Program-made: the position numbers and the translations under genes
Assembly: GCA_031963445.1 (NCBI GenBank)
Contig: JASSUH010000001.1
Span: 1,116,001 to 1,180,000, forward strand
Direction: 5' to 3'
Length of the DNA stretch: 64,000 nt
From: JASSUD01 sp031963445
GTDB taxonomy: Bacteria; Pseudomonadota; Gammaproteobacteria; Burkholderiales; Burkholderiaceae
Shown: positions 9,338 to 18,506 of the stretch, piece after piece
Layout: every line of letters starts with the position of its first letter
Position numbering within the stretch: position 1 is the first letter of the stretch
The notes under the pieces: generated by a model
Database searches by the model: none
Told to the model about the DNA's origin: nothing
The model's input: the letters and a program-made list of their open reading frames with translations, nothing else

Positions 9338-10351
9338 ATGTCACAACCTATTGCTTATAAGCGACAAAAGAATTTTCTAGAAAACAATCCTGATCGTACT
9401 GATCACGGCGCGATTAACTCAGAACTTGATTATGTTGCAACGTCAATTAATGGGATTCGCCATAATCTAGCCCGCATTCAAGATGACGACGGCTCCTTAA
9501 CCGCGCATTCAGTGGGACTTGAACAGCTTACTGCCGCCGCGCGTAAAAAACTCTCTCAACCTGGCCCGATGGGGCCACGTGGTGAGCCAGGCGTAAAAGG
9601 GCCAAGAGGGGAGCCAGGGGAAAAGGGAGACGTTGGAGCCAGTTTTAACGCTGATATACAAGACGCGGCGCAGCATCGTACGCTTTACGATACGCAGCCC
9701 AAAGGGTTTAGCTATTTAGCTATCGATACTGGTCAATTGTTTTTTAAACTTTCCACTGAATCTGGTGCTTGGTCGCCACCTTTTTCTTTTGGTATCGGCC
9801 CACGCGGCTTGCAAGGTGAGCAAGGCTTGCAAGGTGAACCAGGGTTACAAGGATTACAAGGTATACACGGTGAGCGGGGCGAAAGAGGAGAAATCGGCCC
9901 AGCTGGCCCTGCTGGCGCGGTCGACTATACGCGGGTGATTCGTAATGATGTAGCAGGCGATCAAGCGATACAGGGTGGACTAGCTGCGTTGACGCTTGCT
10001 GCTCGTCAGGCAATGAGCGCGCCTGTCTATCGTTTCGTCGGTTATGCATTACGCTTAACCCCAACAAGCCAGGCTATTCAAGCAAAAAATGATAATGATG
10101 AATTAGTGAACGTTGAAGCGTCTACGTTTATTTCACGCGGCGATAGTGCCAATGAGACAGGATTTAAATTAGCGAGCGGGGTTGATCTAGGTACGTTGTT
10201 CGACCCTGCAGGCAGCGCGGCAAGTAAATTAGCTGGTGTTGATGGCACATCTCAAACCGTCACCATTGAAGCAGGTGATACGTTAAGCATGTCGCTATCG
10301 GTCGTGAATAACCAGGTTGTGCTACATGTCAGCAAGGAGGCTAAATCGTGA
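9338..10351 (+). CDS. Collagen-like tail fibre protein
   Basis: A 337-residue fibre. The first ~65 residues (KRQKNFLENNPDRTDHGAIN and following) align with the N-terminus of the fibre at 6764, giving a shared attachment module. Two runs of collagen Gly-X-Y triplets follow, about residues 79-106 (GPMGPRGEPGVKGPRGEPG) and ~152-192 (GLQGEQGLQGEPGLQGLQG), separated by a short globular insert. The C-terminal ~140 residues are a probable trimer head. Collagen-like rods are known to extend phage side fibres. The next gene overlaps by 4 nt. Confidence 0.85.
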   Translation: MSQPIAYKRQKNFLENNPDRTDHGAINSELDYVATSINGIRHNLARIQDDDGSLTAHSVGLEQLTAAARKKLSQPGPMGPRGEPGVKGPRGEPGEKGDVGASFNADIQDAAQHRTLYDTQPKGFSYLAIDTGQLFFKLSTESGAWSPPFSFGIGPRGLQGEQGLQGEPGLQGLQGIHGERGERGEIGPAGPAGAVDYTRVIRNDVAGDQAIQGGLAALTLAARQAMSAPVYRFVGYALRLTPTSQAIQAKNDNDELVNVEASTFISRGDSANETGFKLASGVDLGTLFDPAGSAASKLAGVDGTSQTVTIEAGDTLSMSLSVVNNQVVLHVSKEAKS

Positions 10352-11058
10352 GTCAGTCCTCTATACTTTATCGCACCTTGGGAGAACTACGGCATGCATT
10401 ACGCACTAGGCTAGGTTTTGTGACGCAGGGCAGCGCAGCAGATAGTAATCGTGAAGTCCTCAACGAGTTTTTGCGTGAAGCCTTAGATTATGTTTATCAA
10501 CACCTAGATGGCTTAGTGCTGGTAAAAGAAGCCAGGCGTGCGACTTCGCCAGGTGCAGCGTTATACGACTGGCATAACGTACAAGAGGATGAACCGATTG
10601 ATGCACAGCGAGTGCAATCGATTTGGCTGGCTACGGATGACACGACGTATCGCACGCAACTTACACAGGGCATTAGCGAAGTACAACAAGCTTTGCCTGA
10701 GCGAGGCAGGCCAACCCACTATGACACCCTAAATGGACAGCTACAAATTTATCCGACGCCTGATGCACGTTATACGCTGTTTATTCGCTATCTCGAACCC
10801 AAGGCACGACTCACGCAAGATCAAGATCGGCCTAATTTACCTGACGATTTGATCTTACTGTACGCAATTGCGACGGCCAAAGCTCATTATCGTCACCCTG
10901 ATGCAGCGGTAGCTGGCAAAGCATTTGAAAAGCTACTAACGGTCTACCATACGCGGCAACATGAACATCGGCGCTATTTTGCGGCTTCTTCTTGCCCTGC
11001 ATCTGGGAAAGTTATAGCTACGGCCAATGGCTATGAATGGAGATCCCATCCATGGTAG
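10348..11058 (+). CDS. Phage head-to-tail adaptor protein
   Basis: A 236-residue protein starting at a GTG that overlaps the fibre stop, with AGGAGG upstream. The N-terminal helices (TLGELRHALRTRLGFVTQG...ALDYVYQHLDG), the central beta part and the helical end (LPDDLILLYAIATAKAHY) fit the P22 gp4-like adaptor family that binds beneath the portal and closes the head. It is followed at once by a gp10-like gene, as in podoviruses. The odd place, after the fibre gene, is also seen in BPP-1-like phages as far as I recall. Confidence 0.68.
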   Translation: MSQSSILYRTLGELRHALRTRLGFVTQGSAADSNREVLNEFLREALDYVYQHLDGLVLVKEARRATSPGAALYDWHNVQEDEPIDAQRVQSIWLATDDTTYRTQLTQGISEVQQALPERGRPTHYDTLNGQLQIYPTPDARYTLFIRYLEPKARLTQDQDRPNLPDDLILLYAIATAKAHYRHPDAAVAGKAFEKLLTVYHTRQHEHRRYFAASSCPASGKVIATANGYEWRSHPW

Positions 11059-12443
11059 CCAATATCACGTTTGATCGCTTTGAAGGTGGGATTGATTTAC
11101 GCAAAGGCAATAGTGTCTCTGATGCTAACCGTATGCAAGAGATGGTTGATGCTTACGTCACTTCTGGTCTCGCTGTGCGTAAGCGCCCAGGCTTAGTCAA
11201 AGTCACGACATTAGAGCCTGGTACAAAAGGGCTATTCGCTGCCTTTGGCCGATTACACACTTTTTATGGACAGGGTACGCTGACCCATGCGGATAGCCGC
11301 TTTGTTGCCCATAAAGTCGCGTACTCTAAAGGCGAACAGGCGGTTAAGGAAGTGTGGTTTGCCGATGTGTTTAATGCGTTTATATATACGGCAATCGAAT
11401 ATGCCGATGGGGCAGTTGAGCATCATTATTTAGACGGAACAGAACCTACGCATATTGCAGATGAAAATTGCCCTAATGCCAAAGAGGTGATCAAGGCGGC
11501 CAGTAAACTTTTTGCCAGTCATGGCGACACGGTACGGTATTGCGCAACGGGTAAACCGCGTGATTGGTCAACGGCGAATGATGCAGGCTTTCTACCGACA
11601 GGGTTGAATTTTCATGGAGATAGGGCGGTTAATGCATTAGGGCTATACCGAAATAATCTAGTCGCTTTTGCTCGAGATGGTGCGCAAATTTGGCAAGCTG
11701 ACCCCGATCCAAGTGCGATGCGCTTAATTGATCGAGTAGAAAATGCGGGTACAAACTTTTCCCGCACGGTTGTTAATGTGGGAGGAGATTTGTACTTCCT
11801 TTCCGATTATGGCTTTCGCTCAATCACCACGTTGCAATATACAAATAATTTGGCTGACGTGGATGTAGGCAGCCCAATTGATACGCTTGTGCAACCCCAT
11901 ACTCGTCGACCAGCCGCTATCCCGCGAGCCGTCTATTACTACGGTAGCGGCCAATATCTATGCGCGCTAGGTAATCAACTTTTTGTTTATTCCCATTCCC
12001 GTACAGCCAAGATTGCTGCTTGGTCACGTTATTTATTTCCGTTTGAGGTTGACGCTTTTGCTGAATTAGCAGGGGTGCTGTATGTCCGCCATCATGATGA
12101 TATTTACCGTTTATCGGATGAAGTTACCACTGATGCGGGTGCTCCGTTTGAAGCGTTGATTGAGCTGCCTTATTTGGACTTTAAGGCACCAGGACAAAGA
12201 AAGCGCATATTAGGTGCTGATGTTGTCATTGACGGGGAGTGCGAACTCTCACTGGGTTTTGATGTGCGTTACCCATCAGCGCATACGTTGCCCTTGCGCG
12301 TGCGTGGCAATAGCCGAGCAGGGGGAATGTTAGCGCTCGATGCGTGTGGTACTGAGTTTTCACTGCGCTTACGTAATGCGAGTCATAAGCCGTTTCGCCT
12401 TGATGCCATTACGCTTTATTACGAGGTGTTGGGAAGAATATGA
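11052..12443 (+). CDS. Phage stabilization / tail hub-like protein
   Basis: A 463-residue, beta-rich protein. The ATG at 11052 overlaps the adaptor stop and gives the start MVANITFDRFEGGIDLRKG; an ATG at 11037 is also in frame but would add only five residues. The motif of an early RKRPGL segment followed by many short beta strands and a KRILGADVVIDGECELSLGF strand pair fits the packaged-DNA stabilization proteins (P22 gp10-like) that follow the adaptor in podoviruses. Those proteins plug the portal channel after packaging. The family call is by position and general pattern. Confidence 0.62.
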   Translation: MVANITFDRFEGGIDLRKGNSVSDANRMQEMVDAYVTSGLAVRKRPGLVKVTTLEPGTKGLFAAFGRLHTFYGQGTLTHADSRFVAHKVAYSKGEQAVKEVWFADVFNAFIYTAIEYADGAVEHHYLDGTEPTHIADENCPNAKEVIKAASKLFASHGDTVRYCATGKPRDWSTANDAGFLPTGLNFHGDRAVNALGLYRNNLVAFARDGAQIWQADPDPSAMRLIDRVENAGTNFSRTVVNVGGDLYFLSDYGFRSITTLQYTNNLADVDVGSPIDTLVQPHTRRPAAIPRAVYYYGSGQYLCALGNQLFVYSHSRTAKIAAWSRYLFPFEVDAFAELAGVLYVRHHDDIYRLSDEVTTDAGAPFEALIELPYLDFKAPGQRKRILGADVVIDGECELSLGFDVRYPSAHTLPLRVRGNSRAGGMLALDACGTEFSLRLRNASHKPFRLDAITLYYEVLGRI

Positions 12444-12865
12444 AGCAGCCGATACAAGCTCATTTTTTTGTACAACCGGAAGAAATCCGCGCAGCGTTTC
12501 CTCAACTTTTACCTATTTTAAAGCGCGTGCCGATCGTCGCCGAGTATCGCCATGAAGATCTAGAAGTGCTCGCGTTGAAAGGCAAATTGATTTTAGGAGC
12601 GGCGACACAAGGCAAGCGTATTAAGTTAGTGATGGCGTTTGAGTTTATTCATTATCCGGCATGGCTCGCGGTCAATATTGTGGCGTTGGCGGGGGAGGAT
12701 TTATCAACGATTGCTCGCGCTTTTTTTAAGAAATTTATTGCTTGGTGCCAGCAAGCGGGCGCACAAGTGATTGAGGCGCGCTGCGGTGAGGCGATGACCC
12801 GATTACTACAACGCTATGGGTTTAATAAAGCGTACAACGTAGTGCGCATGCAAGTAGGAGAGTGA
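12440..12865 (+). CDS. Phage GNAT-fold protein
   Basis: A 141-residue protein overlapping the previous stop by 4 nt. The order of a helix, central strands (LKLVMAF-like RIKLVMAFEFIHYPAWLAVN) and the end AQVIEARCGEAMTRLLQRYGF followed by a final strand is that of the GNAT acetyltransferase fold. Such proteins are frequent between tail and internal virion genes of podoviruses. The usual acetyl-CoA binding R/Q-x-x-G-x-G/A loop is not obvious, so it may be structural rather than catalytic. Confidence 0.6.
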   Translation: MKQPIQAHFFVQPEEIRAAFPQLLPILKRVPIVAEYRHEDLEVLALKGKLILGAATQGKRIKLVMAFEFIHYPAWLAVNIVALAGEDLSTIARAFFKKFIAWCQQAGAQVIEARCGEAMTRLLQRYGFNKAYNVVRMQVGE

Positions 12866-12866
12866 A

Positions 12867-13499
12867 ATGAGTGGGGGCGGTGGTGATGGTGGCGACTACG
12901 CACGACAAATGGAGCAAGAGCGGCAGCAGCGCGTGGCGCAAGCGGTGAATAAGATTAATGAAGTCTTTGGGGGCAAAGATCATACGGTACGCCAAGATCT
13001 CTATAACCAGCAGAAAAAAGCGGTGGCTGACTTAAATAGCCAAGAGGTTAGACGCCAATTTGATGAGACTGCGCGTGCTAATCGTTTTGGACTTGCGCGT
13101 GCGGGTTTGTTAGGTGGCTCCGCAGATGTAGATAGCCAGGCCGAATTAGCACGGCGTACGGATGAGGGCTTAATGAAGGCAACGGGCTTAGGTGAACAAT
13201 CATCTGCCAATTTACGCGAAGCCGATGAACGCACGCGAAATAACCTGATTTCAATGGCGCAATCGGGCATTGATACTGGGCAGGCGGCGCAGATGGCGTT
13301 AGCGGGGATGGATGTAAATGCGCGTAATGCCGCTTCTGAACGATCAGGCTCGACGATTGGCAATTTATTTAGCAATCTCGCTTGGGCATATTTGTATGGC
13401 CAGCAGATGGCCGGACAAAATCAAGGGCGTGCAGGCAATTATTCTTCTGGGTTTGGGTCTGTATCGCCGCATCAGCGCTACGGCGGACAAATAGGATAA
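12867..13499 (+). CDS. Phage internal virion-like protein
   Basis: A 210-residue hydrophilic helical protein with a Gly-rich start (SGGGGDGGDY), long Gln/Arg/Glu/Ala helices, and a Gly/Ser/Gln-rich end. It is the first of four consecutive genes with this composition between the GNAT-fold gene and the lysis block. That position and character fit the internal or ejection proteins that leave the head with the DNA in podoviruses. A ribosome binding site (GTAGGAGAG) precedes the ATG. Confidence 0.6.
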   Translation: MSGGGGDGGDYARQMEQERQQRVAQAVNKINEVFGGKDHTVRQDLYNQQKKAVADLNSQEVRRQFDETARANRFGLARAGLLGGSADVDSQAELARRTDEGLMKATGLGEQSSANLREADERTRNNLISMAQSGIDTGQAAQMALAGMDVNARNAASERSGSTIGNLFSNLAWAYLYGQQMAGQNQGRAGNYSSGFGSVSPHQRYGGQIG

Positions 13500-13511
13500 G
13501 GAGAAAACCAC

Positions 13512-14234
13512 ATGGCACCTTTACTGATTGGCGCGATCATCGCACAGTTGGCCGGAGCCGCATTGCAATACCATGCGCAGCAGCAGGCGCGATCACGTCA
13601 GCAGCAATCGATTCAAGAAGCCCTGCAACGTCAACGAGCTTACCAGCAACAGGCAGAACGGGCAGTAATGGAGCGCGTACCCGATTTTTCCCCTGAAAAA
13701 CGTCAGCAACAGCAAACTGAGATAAAGCAGCGACTGGAGCGCGAGATGATGACTCCCGTGCAAGAGGCACAACCTGGTCATCAAGAAGCATCGGCAGTAC
13801 AAGGGCAACTTTCATCTGATTATTTAAAAGCCCGAGCACAGTCGCAAGCAAATCAAATGAAGTCAGCGCAAGTGCTAGCCCAACTGTTGGGGCAGACGAT
13901 GTCAGCAGGACAATTGCGGCAGCAAGAGGGGTTGGGGTTGATGGATGCGGCACAAGAGGTTGACCGCTTAAGCCATAACTCGCAGGGCATGCGTCGAGCT
14001 GATGAAATTGCGATTCAAGAAGCAGGCGTGCCTAGCTTATGGCAAACATTATTGGGTGGATTGTTACAAACGGCGGGAAGTGCCGGGATGGTTAGAGGGA
14101 TGGGCGCCCCATCGAATAGTACGCCTGCTTGGACAGGGCAAGCGAATACGAATAATAACGCTATACCCTCGTTTGCTACGAATTTCGGTAATTCTGGCTT
14201 ATGGGCAGGTAACGGATATGGTTTAAGGCGGTAA
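13512..14234 (+). CDS. Phage internal virion-like protein
   Basis: A 240-residue protein with a short hydrophobic start (LLIGAIIAQLAGAALQY), a long Gln-rich coiled coil over residues ~20-180 and a Gly/Asn/Ser-rich tail. GGAG lies 10 bases before the ATG. Second member of the ejection-like block; it is distinct in sequence from its neighbours. No catalytic motif is visible. Confidence 0.6.
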   Translation: MAPLLIGAIIAQLAGAALQYHAQQQARSRQQQSIQEALQRQRAYQQQAERAVMERVPDFSPEKRQQQQTEIKQRLEREMMTPVQEAQPGHQEASAVQGQLSSDYLKARAQSQANQMKSAQVLAQLLGQTMSAGQLRQQEGLGLMDAAQEVDRLSHNSQGMRRADEIAIQEAGVPSLWQTLLGGLLQTAGSAGMVRGMGAPSNSTPAWTGQANTNNNAIPSFATNFGNSGLWAGNGYGLRR

Positions 14235-14244
14235 GGGGAATGAT

Positions 14245-15543
14245 ATGAGTCTCAATGGCTATGCGGCTGATCCAATTAATCGCGGGATACAGCAGCTTTT
14301 CCAGGCTTATGCGATGGCACCCATGATGCGCCAGCAAGCGCAGCAAAAAGCAGGGCTGATGGATGCGCAAACGTATCAGGCTGCGATGTCAGGTAACAAG
14401 ACTGCTGCACAAACAGATAAATTGCGCTTTTCTCAACAGCAAGCCGAAGATGCGCTTAAAGAATTGTCAGGTAGTGCTAGCCCTTTTGAAAAAAAACTGC
14501 GTCTATTGTTTCAACTGATGGGAGACAGCGCTAATCCTACTAATTTGACTCAGGGTGCACTGAATTACCAAAAAGGTAACTTTCATCAGGAAGTGCTGGA
14601 TAACTACGGTAATCCAGGCAAAAGCCGCGATGAGACTAGCTTTTTAAATTCTGTGTTGGAAGGTAAGCCTTATAACGTGCATCAACCTTTGGGGACATCA
14701 GGTTATGTTGCCAATACGGTAACAGGAGAGATTGCGCCAGGTAATGCCGTGCTGACTGATTTTTTTAGACAGACTGAGCAGGCACAAAATTCGTTTCGCA
14801 GCGCGCAGCGGCAAAAATTGATTAATGAAGCCAATTCCCCGCTGCGTCAGTTAGAAATTGCGCAAAAGCAGGCTGATATTGCTAATAAAGAAGGGCAGAT
14901 TCAAGATCGCTTGCAGCAGGCAAAGGGAAAGGAAGCTGAAAAGCAGACTAAAGCAGAAGAAGCATTGTATAGCGTTGAACGAGGCCAAAAAGGGGTTGAT
15001 GATTTGCTTGGGGAGATTGAAAAACCACTGATTAAAAATGGCGCTTGGCAAGGCACAGGGGCTGGCAGTGCTGCAACTTCTTGGTTAAATGGCACACCTG
15101 GTGCAGCATACCGAGCCAAGCTTGATAACGTTATCAAACATCTAAGATTGCAAACGATGGCCTTATTAAAGTCGCAATCTTCAACAGGTGCGACTGGCTA
15201 CGGCAATATGAATATAAAAGAGTTTGAGACCTTAGATGCACTAGCGAATGCTATCAATGACCCTCGTCTGTCATATGAAAAGCACGTTATAGCTCTCAAA
15301 GACTTGAAAAATGAACTTGCTAGAACCTATCAACGCATGGCGGAACGTCGTCCTGATGCACAAGCAGCTATTGAAGGTAGACAGCAGGCGGCAAACCAGG
15401 CCCCTATAGCTAATGAGGAAAATCAGATAAGTGGGCAAATACCGCCAGCCGCTATTGAGCACTTAAAGCGTAATCCAAGTTTGCGCGGACAATTTGATGA
15501 ATGGTATGGAGAGGGCGCTGCGGCACGGGTGCTTGGGTCATGA
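14245..15543 (+). CDS. Phage internal virion / ejection-like protein
   Basis: A 432-residue hydrophilic protein, largely helical and rich in Gln, Ala and Lys, with a central coiled coil around residues 190-250. Its stop overlaps the start of the next gene. Together with the genes on either side it makes up the internal-protein set. No enzyme motif, such as a lytic transglycosylase triad, is visible. Confidence 0.6.
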   Translation: MSLNGYAADPINRGIQQLFQAYAMAPMMRQQAQQKAGLMDAQTYQAAMSGNKTAAQTDKLRFSQQQAEDALKELSGSASPFEKKLRLLFQLMGDSANPTNLTQGALNYQKGNFHQEVLDNYGNPGKSRDETSFLNSVLEGKPYNVHQPLGTSGYVANTVTGEIAPGNAVLTDFFRQTEQAQNSFRSAQRQKLINEANSPLRQLEIAQKQADIANKEGQIQDRLQQAKGKEAEKQTKAEEALYSVERGQKGVDDLLGEIEKPLIKNGAWQGTGAGSAATSWLNGTPGAAYRAKLDNVIKHLRLQTMALLKSQSSTGATGYGNMNIKEFETLDALANAINDPRLSYEKHVIALKDLKNELARTYQRMAERRPDAQAAIEGRQQAANQAPIANEENQISGQIPPAAIEHLKRNPSLRGQFDEWYGEGAAARVLGS

Positions 15544-17216
15544 AAACGCAAAAAACCGAAAACCCGTTTGCCCAATTCGGGCCGATTAGCTCGCCGCGCT
15601 CTTTAGACGATGAGCTTAATCCCTTCGTGCAATTTGGCCCATCCCTTCTAATTCAGTCTGATACTAACTCAGCGAAGCCCAATGAGTTTTTGCAAGAAGC
15701 TGGTCGCCAGGTGGGCTTAACCGGACGTGCGGCAGGGCGTGCTGCTGGGGATTTAGCTGGATTCGTGGGCGACCCACTTAATGCTGCGATCAATAAGATA
15801 GTCGGTACGCATTTATCTGCCGTGTCACAAAGCGCGCAATCCTATATTGATAAGCTCTTTCCAAATCCTAAAAATGCTACTGAGCGCGTGGTAGGAGATG
15901 CCGCTTCAATGATGGCGAGTTTAGGTGGGGGTAGTGGGCTTACACGCGGACTTTCTGCCCTTTTTAGAGGGACGAATATTGCCAAGGCGCAACCCATACT
16001 GCAACAGCTAGGGCAATTAAGTAAAACTGATCTGGCAAGCGCGGCAACAAGCGGTGCAGGGGCAAGTTTTGCACATGAAAATGAAATGGGCGTAGGGGGT
16101 CAATTGCTCGGCGGGTTATTGGGTGCTAGTGCGCTACCTGCTGCAAAAGCTGCTTTCGCTCTACCAAAAATAATTCCTGCCAGATTGGCACAAGCTATCC
16201 CTGAAGAAACGCTCAAGCTAGGTAAACGCGCCAACGAGCTAGGTATTCCTTTGCGCGCCGCTCAGTTAAGCCATAGCCGTTCTTTGCAAGTGATCGATTC
16301 CGTTTTATCGAAGCTGCCTTTATCAGGGGCAGGTGCTATTCAGGAAGCACAGCAGCAAGGCTTTAACCAAGCTGTCTCTCGTACATTTGGTGAGAATGCT
16401 GCACGTGTGAATGCGACCACGATGGATGCAGCAAAAAAACGGCTGGGTAGCGAATTTAACCGGATAGCAGGGCAGAATAAGCTGCAAGTAGATCAACAGC
16501 TATTCGCGGATTTGGCAGAAATTGAAGGCCGAGCAAAGTTTCTCGAACCTGGACAAGCGCAGGTGATCAACCGCCATATTGATGACATTTTAGAAAAATC
16601 ACCAAATGGATGGATGGCAGGTGAAGCGTATCAAAACAAACGCTCTTATCTGAGCAAGCAAAAAAGTGCAGGCGCATTCGGCCATGAATTGAGTGAAATA
16701 CGCGCTGCGCTAGATAATGCTTTCCAACGATCTGTGCATGGTGAAGATGCCTTTGCCTTAAAAGGAGCGCGCGCACAATGGCGCAATATGAGAACGGTTG
16801 AGAATTTAGCGGAGAAAGCGCCAGACGGCAACCTTAGTCCGGCGCTACTGATGGGTGAAGTACGGCGTGCTTATCCTAACTTTGCTTACAGCGGTGCGGG
16901 GGATATCGGTGATCTGGCGCGCATTGGTCAGCAATTTTTAAAAGATAAAGTCCAAAATTCCGGTACGCCTGAGCGAGCTGCGGTATTAGGCATGTTAGGT
17001 GGTGGAATTGCAGGCATACCTGCGAGTGTTGCAGGATTATTGGCAGGAAGAGCCACGGGGTCAGTGTTAAACAGTCCAAAGCTTGCGAATCAAATTCTCG
17101 CTCAAGCATTAATAAAAGGAGTTGGCCTTCCTCAGAACACGTCAATGATGCTTAATCCGTTAACTTGGACGCTTGCGCCTTATCTAGCCAGTACTCATCA
17201 GCAATCTAATAAATAA
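15540..17216 (+). CDS. Phage DNA transfer / ejection protein
   Basis: A 558-residue protein starting at the ATG that overlaps the previous stop (ATGA). The N-terminus has two NPFxQFG motifs (residues ~8-14 and ~32-38), seen at the front of long podovirus ejection proteins. Gly/Ala-rich membrane-like segments lie at about residues 200-220 and near the C-terminus (AVLGMLGGGIAGIPASVAGLL). The last ~80 residues are repeated almost unchanged in the second, ruined prophage at 23027-23274. The protein probably lines the channel through which DNA crosses the envelope. Confidence 0.7.
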   Translation: MKTQKTENPFAQFGPISSPRSLDDELNPFVQFGPSLLIQSDTNSAKPNEFLQEAGRQVGLTGRAAGRAAGDLAGFVGDPLNAAINKIVGTHLSAVSQSAQSYIDKLFPNPKNATERVVGDAASMMASLGGGSGLTRGLSALFRGTNIAKAQPILQQLGQLSKTDLASAATSGAGASFAHENEMGVGGQLLGGLLGASALPAAKAAFALPKIIPARLAQAIPEETLKLGKRANELGIPLRAAQLSHSRSLQVIDSVLSKLPLSGAGAIQEAQQQGFNQAVSRTFGENAARVNATTMDAAKKRLGSEFNRIAGQNKLQVDQQLFADLAEIEGRAKFLEPGQAQVINRHIDDILEKSPNGWMAGEAYQNKRSYLSKQKSAGAFGHELSEIRAALDNAFQRSVHGEDAFALKGARAQWRNMRTVENLAEKAPDGNLSPALLMGEVRRAYPNFAYSGAGDIGDLARIGQQFLKDKVQNSGTPERAAVLGMLGGGIAGIPASVAGLLAGRATGSVLNSPKLANQILAQALIKGVGLPQNTSMMLNPLTWTLAPYLASTHQQSNK

Positions 17217-17269
17217 ATTTTTAGGGGGAGCAAAACTATATTTATATGGCCTTAAATGAAGCTTCAGGA

Positions 17270-17686
17270 TTAAGAGTACTCTCGTCGTCCCAATGCCTCA
17301 GCGATAAAGGTTAGCACTAAAGTATTTAGTGAAACGCCTTCTGTTTTCGCTCGACTAGCAAGTCGTGCATGCATAGATTTTGGTAACCGAGCAACGAATT
17401 TACCAGAGACTTGCAGCGTTTCTTCGTGTTCAGGAAGGTATTTAGGTTCTGGAATCGCCTTGTGGGCGTCTACGCGTGCTGAAACCCACGCTTGAAAAGC
17501 ATCGTGAGCATTTTTTAATGCTTCGTTTTCATTTTCACCATCAGCCATGCAACCTGGTAGATCAGGAAAGGTGACGAGGAATCCACCCCCATCTTCTTTT
17601 GATAAAGGGCTAATCATGTGGGTATAGGCTTCAAAAGGATAAGCGGGGACAACGTTCGGGACAGTTTTAACTTTAGTTTTAATCAT
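17270..17686 (-). CDS. hicB: HicB-like antitoxin
   Basis: A 138-residue protein whose N-terminal half is the HicB fold (YTHMISPLSKEDGGGFLVTF, then DLPGCMADGENENEALKNA, the DxPGCxxxGxxxxEA signature). The C-terminal half is a ribbon-helix-helix-like DNA-binding domain (SGKFVARLPKSMHARLASRA). The start is taken as the ATG at 17686, preceded by AGGAA; a TTG at 17704 is also open. It overlaps hicA by 8 nt and would neutralise HicA and repress the pair. Confidence 0.9.
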   Translation of the reverse strand: MIKTKVKTVPNVVPAYPFEAYTHMISPLSKEDGGGFLVTFPDLPGCMADGENENEALKNAHDAFQAWVSARVDAHKAIPEPKYLPEHEETLQVSGKFVARLPKSMHARLASRAKTEGVSLNTLVLTFIAEALGRREYS

Positions 17687-17930
17687 GATTGCTAAGTTCC
17701 TCAATTTGGCTAATTAGTGCAACGAAGTGACGCACATACACGGCTTTGATAGGACGATGTGCGGGGATGCAAATATCTTCTTCTATGCCTGGATATCCAA
17801 ATACATAGTGACTTCCTCCATTGTTACGTACTGATATGTCATATCGTTGCACGATGTTGAGTAGCTCGCTAATGTGCCAATCGCGGGGGTTATTGCGCAT
17901 CCGCGATAATAGTTTATCTTGCTTGCTCAT
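17679..17930 (-). CDS. hicA: HicA-like mRNA interferase toxin
   Basis: An 83-residue toxin with the double-stranded-RNA-binding-like HicA fold. The catalytic His is H41 in NNGGSHYVF, followed by the conserved end ICIPAHRPIKAVYVRHFVALI. Upstream of and overlapping hicB, on the strand opposite the phage genes. The matching place in the ruined second prophage has no such pair, so hicAB is an insertion. Confidence 0.92.
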   Translation of the reverse strand: MSKQDKLLSRMRNNPRDWHISELLNIVQRYDISVRNNGGSHYVFGYPGIEEDICIPAHRPIKAVYVRHFVALISQIEELSNHD

Positions 17931-18032
17931 ATATTAATGGTACTGAATATAGTATCAATTTGCAAAATGAATTTGGGTGAAATGTATGCTGTTGTCCTGC
18001 TCGCTCAGTAATTTAAATTCATTTTTTCATCG

Positions 18033-18046
18033 TAGGACAAAAATCC
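18033..18046 (+). promoter_or_regulatory. TAGGACAAAAATCC motif upstream of the endolysin
   Basis: The same 14-mer as at 5047-5060, here forming a small perfect stem (AGGA/TCCT) 35 bp before the endolysin start, in the gap between hicA and the lysis genes. A role in late transcription is a guess. Confidence 0.4.
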
Positions 18047-18080
18047 TAGTCGGTATGCCAAGGGCTTTACACTAGCCTGT

Positions 18081-18506
18081 ATGGATAACCTCAATCTGAT
18101 TCTTCTACACAACGAACTAATGCGCGATGAGGGTGTACGGCTCAAGCCTTATCGGGATACGGTTGGCAAATTGACGATTGGTACAGGTCGTAACCTGGAT
18201 GATATTGGTATCAGTGAAGCAGAAAATGCCATGCTCTTAGATAACGATATCTGTCGTATAGAAGCTGACCTTGGTCAACATCTACCTTGGTGGCGAGAGT
18301 TAGATGCCGTACGTCAGCGGGTATTGATCAATATGGGCTTTAATTTGGGCATAGGTAAGCTGCTTGGCTTTGAGCACATGCTGCAGCTTGTACAAAGCGG
18401 CCAATATGAAACGGCAGCAAAAGCGATGCTTGCATCTAAATGGGCTAGTCAAGTCAAACAGCGTGCGGTGCGGTTAGCAGCCATGATGCGCTCAGGACAA
18501 CGATGA
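18081..18506 (+). CDS. Phage endolysin, T4-type lysozyme (GH24)
   Basis: A 141-residue muramidase. The catalytic triad E17-D26-T32 has exactly the spacing of T4 lysozyme (11-20-26): RDEGVRLKPYRDTVGKLTIG. No signal peptide is present, so it would depend on one of the holins to reach the periplasm. It overlaps the Rz gene by 4 nt. A broken second copy lies at 23280. Confidence 0.94.
   Translation: MDNLNLILLHNELMRDEGVRLKPYRDTVGKLTIGTGRNLDDIGISEAENAMLLDNDICRIEADLGQHLPWWRELDAVRQRVLINMGFNLGIGKLLGFEHMLQLVQSGQYETAAKAMLASKWASQVKQRAVRLAAMMRSGQR

Noticed and set aside
9560..9930. CRISPR-like short repeats
   Set aside because: The periodic sequence encodes Gly-X-Y collagen triplets; there are no spacers between identical repeats and no cas genes.
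6764..10351. A diversity-generating retroelement as in BPP-1
   Set aside because: The late-gene order recalls BPP-1-like phages, but no reverse transcriptase, template repeat or C-type-lectin fibre tip is visible.
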